Both the position numbers and the translations under genes were made by a program. A stretch of DNA of 64,000 nucleotides from Chloroflexota bacterium (GTDB taxonomy: Bacteria > Chloroflexota > Anaerolineae > Anaerolineales > UBA11579). Of the stretch, positions 58,649 through 64,000 are shown piece by piece. The stretch covers positions 248,001 through 312,000 of the forward strand of contig JABFGG010000004.1 of the NCBI GenBank assembly GCA_013112575.1. Reading direction: 5' to 3'. Position 1 is the stretch's first letter. Every line of letters begins with the position of its first letter. A model generated the notes under the pieces. The model saw only the letters and a program-made list of their open reading frames with translations. It did not search any database and was not told the DNA's origin.

Positions 58649-58751
58649 ACTTGTTTCAAGCGCTAAGCTTTGTCACCTTTTCAACTTTGTAAAGTGCAAG
58701 CCAATCTGGCTGTGATATGCTGAGATAACTTAGTTCACAGGTTTTTCGTGA

Positions 58752-58774
58752 GGGCGAAGCACGCTTCGCCCCTA
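58752..58774. repeat. GC-rich hairpin repeat
   Basis: GGGCGAAGC-AC-GCTTCGCCC followed by CTAC. A reading frame from a GTG at 58748 runs through it into the DUF2726 gene, but that start is unlikely. Confidence 0.8.
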
Positions 58775-58807
58775 CCGGGAATTCTTATTAGAAAGGCGGG
58801 AAAGCCC

Positions 58808-59302
58808 ATGCCCAGAATCAAACAAAGCAGCGCTCCCCAGAAAGTTGATTTTGGCCGCTATTACAAGAAAAAGTACGTGCTAGATGTCAAAAGCGAGCTG
58901 GATTTCTACGAGATCATGCGCGATGAGATATTGGGCGAGCGCTTCGTGGCTATGATCCAGATACCGCTTTCCAGCGTTATTGGGATCAAGAATCAATATC
59001 AGAAGGGTGGGGGCACACTCTGGAACAAGATCAATAAAAAGCGCCTCGATTTCGTGATCTGCAGAAAAGATACATTGGAAGGTCTCTTAGCTATTGAATT
59101 AGATGGGCCTTCACACAGAAACCGTAAACGCCAGGAACGCGATGCGTTCGTGAATGAATTGTTTAAAACCATTGGGTTCCCGTTAATGCGGGTGCCGGTC
59201 CAATCGCGCTATGATCGTAATGCCATTGTTGAAGAAATGGTAAGCAAAATGGGGTTAGTACGAAAGAGAAGCAAATTAGCAAGCGTTCCGCGACGCTCCT
59301 AA
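58808..59302 (+). CDS. DUF2726 domain protein
   Basis: A 164-residue protein made almost wholly of a DUF2726 domain: SELDFYEIMRDEILGERFVAMIQIPLS, NKINKKRLDFVICRKDTLEGLLAIELDGPSH, RDAFVNELFKTIGFPLMRVPV. The DFV...AIELD pattern resembles the restriction-endonuclease-like (PD-D/ExK) fold, and a nuclease role in DNA repair or defence has been supposed for such proteins; it is unproven. I choose the ATG of MPRIKQSS (GGCGGG upstream). The frame runs 60 bases further, through the hairpin repeat. Confidence 0.82.
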   Translation: MPRIKQSSAPQKVDFGRYYKKKYVLDVKSELDFYEIMRDEILGERFVAMIQIPLSSVIGIKNQYQKGGGTLWNKINKKRLDFVICRKDTLEGLLAIELDGPSHRNRKRQERDAFVNELFKTIGFPLMRVPVQSRYDRNAIVEEMVSKMGLVRKRSKLASVPRRS

Positions 59303-59310
59303 AAAACTGT

Positions 59311-60306
59311 TTACGGCAACTCAATCGTATAACTATCGATCAGGTCTCCATCCACGGTGATGAACTGGAAGGTCATGCTCTGAGGGGTGGCGTCGATGAG
59401 CATGGCGCCGTGGTTCTTGCGGTAGCGTTTCTGGCTGCCTTCAATGGTATTCTGGGTAAAGAAATAACGGTCGGGGCTGCCGCCCAGGCCATTGGTGAAG
59501 TAGGGGAAGCCATTGATGAGGATGCGCTCGTAGACGTGATCGTGACCGGCTATTACGGCGGTTGCACCCCACTCCTGGTAAGGCCATTGCACCGGCTCAT
59601 AAGGGCCGTGTTTGGCAGAGGAATAAGGCGCGTGGTGCATGAAGACCAGTTTCCAGGGAGCGGTGGAAGCGGCTAAGCTCTCCTGCAGCCAGGCAGCCTG
59701 CACGGATGAACGGCCGATGCCGTCCGGTTCGCGCGAGTCACTGTCAACAATGAAGATGTGGACAAACTCCCAGAGGACGTCGTAGTAACGTTCATTGCCG
59801 GGCAGTTCAAAGTAATCGTAGTGGGGTTGCAGGTCGCGGGTGTTCCAGTCGTGGTTGCCGAGGGCGGGGAAGAAACGGTTGATAACACCTCCCTCGCCAT
59901 ACTCACCAACGTAAGGATGGATGTATTGGTGGAAGTACTGGCCGACGTTGCGATCCATGGTTTTCTCTTCGCCATCGGGGTAGTTGTTGTCGCCAACTGT
60001 GGCGATAAAGTCCACGTTCCAACTATTCACCAGGTCGGCGACCTGTTGCAGGGGTTTTCCAGCAAGGCCATAATCACCGATGACAGCCAAACGTACGGTG
60101 GTGACGGGCGTGGGGCTGGGTTCCAGGGTGGTTTCAGGAGGGAGGGTTTGGGTGGCAGTGGGGGGGCTGGTGAGCCAGAAGGTGGGCAGGGCGGTGATGG
60201 TGGGTGAGGGCGTCGTAGGAGTGCTACTGGCACACGCCAGCATGACCAGGCCCAGGGCCAGCAGAGGGTAAATTAAGCTTTTTCGTTTTTGCACACTTAT
60301 ACCCAT
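59311..60306 (-). CDS. Calcineurin-like metallophosphoesterase lipoprotein
   Basis: A 331-residue lipoprotein (lipobox MLAC) with a Thr/Pro stalk. The five metallophosphatase motifs are mostly present: IGDYG, VGDNNYPDG, LGNHDW, MHHAPYSS and AGHDHVYER. The first motif normally reads DxH and here is DYG, as in purple-acid-phosphatase-like members. It hydrolyses phosphate esters outside the cell; the substrate is unknown. The start is uncertain between ATG at 60306 and a GTG a few codons on. It is separated by a terminator from the upstream gene. Confidence 0.85.
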   Translation of the reverse strand: MGISVQKRKSLIYPLLALGLVMLACASSTPTTPSPTITALPTFWLTSPPTATQTLPPETTLEPSPTPVTTVRLAVIGDYGLAGKPLQQVADLVNSWNVDFIATVGDNNYPDGEEKTMDRNVGQYFHQYIHPYVGEYGEGGVINRFFPALGNHDWNTRDLQPHYDYFELPGNERYYDVLWEFVHIFIVDSDSREPDGIGRSSVQAAWLQESLAASTAPWKLVFMHHAPYSSAKHGPYEPVQWPYQEWGATAVIAGHDHVYERILINGFPYFTNGLGGSPDRYFFTQNTIEGSQKRYRKNHGAMLIDATPQSMTFQFITVDGDLIDSYTIELP

Positions 60307-60318
60307 TTCGTAAATAAA

Positions 60319-60352
60319 AAATACCTGTGTAGATGATCCTACACAGGTATTT
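60319..60352 (-). terminator. Hairpin terminator after bactofilin-like gene
   Basis: AAATACCTGTGTA / TACACAGGTATTT, 13-bp stem with an 8-base loop; T run on the minus strand. Confidence 0.85.
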
Positions 60353-60381
60353 TACTGTCAGTCGATGAAATGGATATGAAC

Positions 60382-61773
60382 TTAGGCCGTAGCAGGTTGC
60401 ATAGTCTGACGTTTTTCGCGCAGCCACAGAAAGATAGCGCCAAGTCCCAGCAGGATGACGATAAAGGCTACCAGTTCTCCCAAGAAGGGCAGGGCGCGTA
60501 CGATCTCGTAAAGCAGCACACCCAATACTAGCGCTGCGTAGTTGCCCCATCTACCGGCAAAGAAGTCGGGGGCCATGCGCTCCAGGAGCGCGGCACCGAC
60601 GAGGTAGCCGAAGATGATCTTGGTGATGAACCAGGTGGCCAGGCCGGCCACAGCCAGGACAGCGCCCAGGCTCAATCCGCCGATCTGGATGGCGGTGCCA
60701 CCCAGGGTGCCCAATGTCACCATCCAGAGCAGGATGATAACGGCGATCAAGACCACGATGGCGAGAATAACAGCAAAGGGAAACAGGAAAGCGATAAGCA
60801 GGCCCCAGAGACCGCTTTGCAAGGTCTCTTCGCGCATCTTAGCGGTGACTTCCTGCAAAGGTTGGCGCACGAAGTAGATCAGGATGGCTCCAATGATGAC
60901 CAGTGAAATGAACTCACCGGTCCTCTCACGTAAGTCATTCAGGACCTGCCAAATAATCGCAGCACCGCGAGTTTGCGGATTGGGGATTTCAACGTTTATC
61001 CGGACCTCAGGGTCAACGCCCACATCGATGTCAGGGTCATAATAGACATCGACCTCTTCGGTAAGCTCACCACCGATCTCGGCGCTGTCACTGATCGTGG
61101 TTCCCGAGTCAAGGATATCGATCCGCGGGAAATAGGGAATGGAGTCCATCACGAACTCGGGCGGTTGTTCTTCCCGTCGTAAATGTTCGACGATCAGTTT
61201 TACATCCCCGCCGACGCTGCCGTCCAGCACAAATGCTGAGAGGCCTGCATTGATGTCACGTTCGATTGCGCCGTTTAGCACAGCCTGGTACCCACCGATA
61301 TACGTGCTGCGGCCTACCAGGCTGCCTTCTTCAGCCATAAGGCTGAAACCGCCAAAATAAAGGCTGCGCTGCAGGTCGGCCTCGGGGCCGACATTGACTG
61401 AATATGCTCCGACCAGCGTGCTGCCTTGCACGATGCCATTGATGTTCACGTCTGCGCCACCTGTGAGCAAGCTGCCTTGTACTTCACCATTGACGGTCAC
61501 TTTCTCGCCAGTGGCAAACAGGTTGCCTTCTACCAGGCCATTGATGGTCACTTCCTCACCACCGGCAAACATGTCGCCTGTGACGGTACCATTCATCTCA
61601 ATGATGCGGCCACCAACGAAAAGGTCATCATCGATAACTTCATCTTCTTCAATGACGATGCTGTCGCCCTCGATGAACTCGCCGGCTTGCACAGGCGCGG
61701 CAACGCCCAGAGTGAGCGCGAGTAGTAAGAATAGGGTGGTAAAAACCACTGCCTTTCCCCGTTTGCTTTTCAT
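60382..61773 (-). CDS. Bactofilin-like polymer-forming protein with membrane domain
   Basis: A 463-residue exported protein. After a signal peptide, about 150 residues form a short-repeat beta-solenoid with the pattern GDMFAGGEEVTINGLVEGN, GNLFATGEKVTVNG, GSLLTGGADVNING, the signature of polymer-forming cytoskeletal (bactofilin-like) domains. A spacer domain and four C-terminal helices follow (FISLVIIGAILIYFV, LLIAFLFPFAVILAIVVLI and others). The solenoid would lie outside the membrane, unlike cytoplasmic bactofilins. AGGAGG precedes the ATG. A well-formed terminator follows the gene. Confidence 0.8.
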   Translation of the reverse strand: MKSKRGKAVVFTTLFLLLALTLGVAAPVQAGEFIEGDSIVIEEDEVIDDDLFVGGRIIEMNGTVTGDMFAGGEEVTINGLVEGNLFATGEKVTVNGEVQGSLLTGGADVNINGIVQGSTLVGAYSVNVGPEADLQRSLYFGGFSLMAEEGSLVGRSTYIGGYQAVLNGAIERDINAGLSAFVLDGSVGGDVKLIVEHLRREEQPPEFVMDSIPYFPRIDILDSGTTISDSAEIGGELTEEVDVYYDPDIDVGVDPEVRINVEIPNPQTRGAAIIWQVLNDLRERTGEFISLVIIGAILIYFVRQPLQEVTAKMREETLQSGLWGLLIAFLFPFAVILAIVVLIAVIILLWMVTLGTLGGTAIQIGGLSLGAVLAVAGLATWFITKIIFGYLVGAALLERMAPDFFAGRWGNYAALVLGVLLYEIVRALPFLGELVAFIVILLGLGAIFLWLREKRQTMQPATA

Positions 61774-61886
61774 GCTTTCCTCCTACAGGAATAAAAGTAA
61801 TGAATATATATTTGAGAAAAAATGTTCCTCAATCAATGTATACGTAAATTATGTTGGGGGGTTGCAGAGGGGAGTCTTTAGAGTGG

Positions 61887-63167
61887 TTAGCGTTCAACAA
61901 GTTTGAGAACCTGACCGCCAAGGCCAGTAATGTACAGTTCCCCGGCTGGGTCGAGGCCAAAGGAGGAGATGTTGATGTCAAGTTCGTACAAAAGTTCGTT
62001 ATGCCAGGAGCCATCGGCTTGCTGTAATAACCCCCACACCTTTCCGCTGCAAAAATCACCGTAGACGTAAACGCCCTGCCAGGCATCCAGTGTCGCACCA
62101 CGGTAGACGTAGCCGCCCGTGACAGAACAGCCATCCTCGCGCGTGTATTCTGCCACCGGGTCGATCAGGGTAAGTCCATCGGGGATGGGGCCTTCGAAGA
62201 TGGTGGAAGCTTCTTTTAAATCCCAGCCAAAGTTTGCGCCTGGCGCGGAATCTGCAGGCAGGAAATCGATCTCTTCCCAGGCGTTCTGGCCTACATCGCC
62301 AATGTAGAGATCGCCGGTCAGGCGGTCGAAGCTGAAACGCCAGGGGTTGCGCAGACCATAAGCCCATATCTCGTCCCCAAAGGGATTGTCCGTTGGTATG
62401 GCGTATGGTTCGCCGTTGTCTACATCCAGGCGCAGGAGCTTGCCCAACAAAGTGTCCAGTGATTGGGCGTTGCCGTCAGGGTCATTGGCCAGGCCGCCAT
62501 CGCCCAGGCCGATGTAAAGGTAACCATCCGGCCCAAAAGCCAAACCGCCGCCGTTGTGATTGGCATAGGGCTGGCGCACCTGCAATAAACGGGTTTCCGT
62601 GCCGGGATCGGCCAGGTTTGGATCGGCAGAGACGCGGTAGCGAGCAATAACAGTGTCGCCGCGGGCATCACTGTAATTGACGAAGAAAAAACCGTTTTCA
62701 GCAAAACGCGGATGGAAGGCCAGGCCGAGCAAGCCCTGTTCATTGGAACCATCGTTGACGCGCTCGGTGATGTCCAGGAAGGGAGTGCCAGACTTCTGCC
62801 CGTTTTCCAGTATCCAGATGCGCCCTGGCTGCTCGACCACGAAGAGGCGACCCGTGCCATCGGCCGGGCTTTGCAGGTCGAGGGGGCGTTCAAAGTTATC
62901 GGTTACCAACTCCCAGGTATATGCGTCCGGGTCAGGCGGTTGGCTGACCGTGCCGCGGTCGGGGATGGGTGTTGAAGTTGCAAGTGGGCCAGAGGCAACG
63001 AAGGTAGGCAGCAGTGTGGTTTGGGGTGGGGGTGCGGCTGAACCTCCGAAGTTAGAGATGGAGAAAAAGCCCCAGCCGATAAGGGCCAGGATCAATATGA
63101 CGACAATGGCTACTGCAATCAGTGCAATGCGCAGCCAGCGGCGCGGGCGTTTGGTCATTGTGGTCAA
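61887..63167 (-). CDS. PQQ-dependent sugar dehydrogenase (GSDH family)
   Basis: A 426-residue six-bladed propeller with an N-terminal membrane anchor (IALIAVAIVVILILALIGWGFF). Family blocks: FVVEQPGRIWILENG, EQGLLGLAFHPRFAENGFFFVNYSDARGDTVIARY, NHNGGGLAFGPDGYLYIGLGDG and YGLRNPWRFSFDRLTGDLYIGDVGQNAWEEID. Members oxidise aldoses or sorbosone with PQQ and calcium; the exact substrate is open, and some lack PQQ. It overlaps the upstream paralogue by four bases (ATGA). Confidence 0.88.
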   Translation of the reverse strand: MTTMTKRPRRWLRIALIAVAIVVILILALIGWGFFSISNFGGSAAPPPQTTLLPTFVASGPLATSTPIPDRGTVSQPPDPDAYTWELVTDNFERPLDLQSPADGTGRLFVVEQPGRIWILENGQKSGTPFLDITERVNDGSNEQGLLGLAFHPRFAENGFFFVNYSDARGDTVIARYRVSADPNLADPGTETRLLQVRQPYANHNGGGLAFGPDGYLYIGLGDGGLANDPDGNAQSLDTLLGKLLRLDVDNGEPYAIPTDNPFGDEIWAYGLRNPWRFSFDRLTGDLYIGDVGQNAWEEIDFLPADSAPGANFGWDLKEASTIFEGPIPDGLTLIDPVAEYTREDGCSVTGGYVYRGATLDAWQGVYVYGDFCSGKVWGLLQQADGSWHNELLYELDINISSFGLDPAGELYITGLGGQVLKLVER

Positions 63168-64000
63168 GGCTGGCCCAGTTCGAAGATAGCTCCTGAATGG
63201 TCAACCAGGAACAACTCGCCGCTCTCTTCTTCGCCAAATGAACTGATGCTGTAGGGTGTACGGAAGATGATCTCATTTTGCCAGTTGCCATCCGCATCCT
63301 GCATCAGGCCCCAAACGATGCCTGAACAAAAATCACCATAGATGTAAACGCCATACCATTCAGGCCAGGCCAGGCCACGGTAGACGTAGCCACCTGTCAC
63401 TGAACAACCGTTGCCCTGAGGGGATTCGGTATGGGGGTATTCGGCTACGGGGTTGATCAACTGCAAGCCTTCTGGCGGTGTACCTTCATAGAAACTGGTA
63501 CCTTCAAAGAACTTCCAACCCAGGTTAGCCCCGGCGCCCTCACCCGTTGCAAGATAATGGATCTCTTCCCAGGCATTCTGGCCGACGTCTGCAATGAACA
63601 ACTCGCCAGTCAAACTGTCGAAGCTGAAGCGCCAGGGATTGCGCAGGCCATAAGCCCAGACCTCCGCAGCCCCGCCGCCATTGACAAAAGGATTGTCAGC
63701 CGGGATGCCGTAGCGTTCGCCACTGTCCACATCGAGACGCAAGAGGCTGCCAAGCAGTGTGGATGGTGTCTGGCCATTGTTGAGGGGGTCGCCGCCAGAG
63801 CCGCCATCGCCCAAGCCAATGTATAAATAACCATCCGGTCCAAAATCGAGGCCGCCGCCATTATGGTTGGCAAATGGCTGCTCTATATTGAGTAGCTGAA
63901 GCTCGCTGTCAGGATCGGCCTGGTTGGGGTCAGCATCCGAAGCTGAGAAGCGGGCGATGACCGTATCGCCACGGGCATCTGTGTAGTTGACGTAGAAATA
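63164..64000 (-). CDS. PQQ-dependent sugar dehydrogenase, partial at window edge
   Basis: The C-terminal 278 residues of a second GSDH-family propeller; the 5' part lies beyond base 64000, and the frame is open to the edge (YFYVNYTDARGDTVIARF). It shares with its downstream paralogue the blocks NHNGGGLDFGPDGYLYIGLGDGG, YGLRNPWRFSFDSLTGELFIADVGQNAWEEIHYL and GGYVYRGLAWPEWYGVYIYGDFCSG. The insertion TESPQGNGCS is specific to this copy. Tandem duplication and translational coupling suggest a joint function. Confidence 0.85.
   Translation of the reverse strand, partial: YFYVNYTDARGDTVIARFSASDADPNQADPDSELQLLNIEQPFANHNGGGLDFGPDGYLYIGLGDGGSGGDPLNNGQTPSTLLGSLLRLDVDSGERYGIPADNPFVNGGGAAEVWAYGLRNPWRFSFDSLTGELFIADVGQNAWEEIHYLATGEGAGANLGWKFFEGTSFYEGTPPEGLQLINPVAEYPHTESPQGNGCSVTGGYVYRGLAWPEWYGVYIYGDFCSGIVWGLMQDADGNWQNEIIFRTPYSISSFGEEESGELFLVDHSGAIFELGQP

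Noticed and set aside
58748-58807. N-terminal extension of the DUF2726 protein through the hairpin repeat
   Set aside because: The extension is repeat sequence (MRAKHASPLPG) and a better start with GGCGGG upstream follows.

Overview
The window reads as chromosome of a Gram-positive-like, probably aerobic bacterium of the phylum Chloroflexota, most like Anaerolineae. This is an inference from gene content. Supporting features are the many lipoproteins with Thr/Pro-rich stalks after the lipobox, NBR1-type Ig domains on lipoproteins, a CSLREA-type beta-helix protein, soluble PQQ-type sugar dehydrogenases, the PD40 propellers and the absence of outer-membrane or LPS genes. I saw no rRNA, tRNA, CRISPR array, prophage or IS transposase. 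Coding density is high. No stretch over 300 bases lacks a gene; the largest gaps (1-284, 8504-8772, 24558-24805, 18013-18221) hold repeats, hairpins and promoters.

Layout. 0.3-2.5 kb: UDP-glucose dehydrogenase and a methyltransferase (minus strand). 2.8-16.5 kb: an Rrf2 regulator, M23, L,D-transpeptidase and S41 envelope enzymes, urocanase, a flavodoxin, several lipoproteins (one frameshifted), a beta-helix protein, an MFS carrier and a CBS-ACT protein. 16.6-24.6 kb: GGDEF-EAL protein, membrane Fe-S oxidoreductase, an AT-rich membrane protein, Nudix, and 2-oxoacid dehydrogenase E2 and E3. 24.8-26 kb: an ArsR-SRPBCC operon with a clear promoter and operator. 26.1-29.9 kb: heme operon hemH-hemY-pucC. 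30-32 kb: a frameshifted small protein and tandem isoprenylcysteine-methyltransferase-like genes behind a palindromic operator. 32.1-36.7 kb: a glycan operon with three GT4 transferases, an FkbM methyltransferase and a small beta-rich protein. 36.8-42.2 kb: membrane and housekeeping genes including mutY, RNHCP and pcm.

42.3-53.9 kb is the most coherent block. It holds a Fur-family regulator (probable Zur), a zinc ABC transporter whose two transcription units each carry a TGAAAA-N3-TTTTCA box, a YraQ-type permease with its DUF1980/TIGR03943 partner, PD40 proteins, an exported protein predicted to start with His, a CopC-CopD-cytochrome c fusion, and two paralogous lipoproteins sharing an NNHWHxYV...WGMI signature. 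I propose it as a zinc plus copper envelope system in which the NNHWH lipoproteins are uncharacterised metal-binding parts. 54-64 kb: queG, two NBR1-Ig lipoproteins, hypothetical proteins, a phosphoesterase, a bactofilin-like membrane protein and two PQQ-type dehydrogenases, the last cut by the window edge.

Two genome-wide habits stand out. First, about a dozen genes have a (usually extended) -10 box only 6-10 bases before the start codon and no Shine-Dalgarno sequence, so their mRNAs should be leaderless; this fixes several start sites. Second, two small repeat families decorate gene ends: GC-rich hairpins of the GGGCG...CGCCCCTAC type, some lying inside reading frames, and degenerate tracts with a seven-base period just after stop codons.
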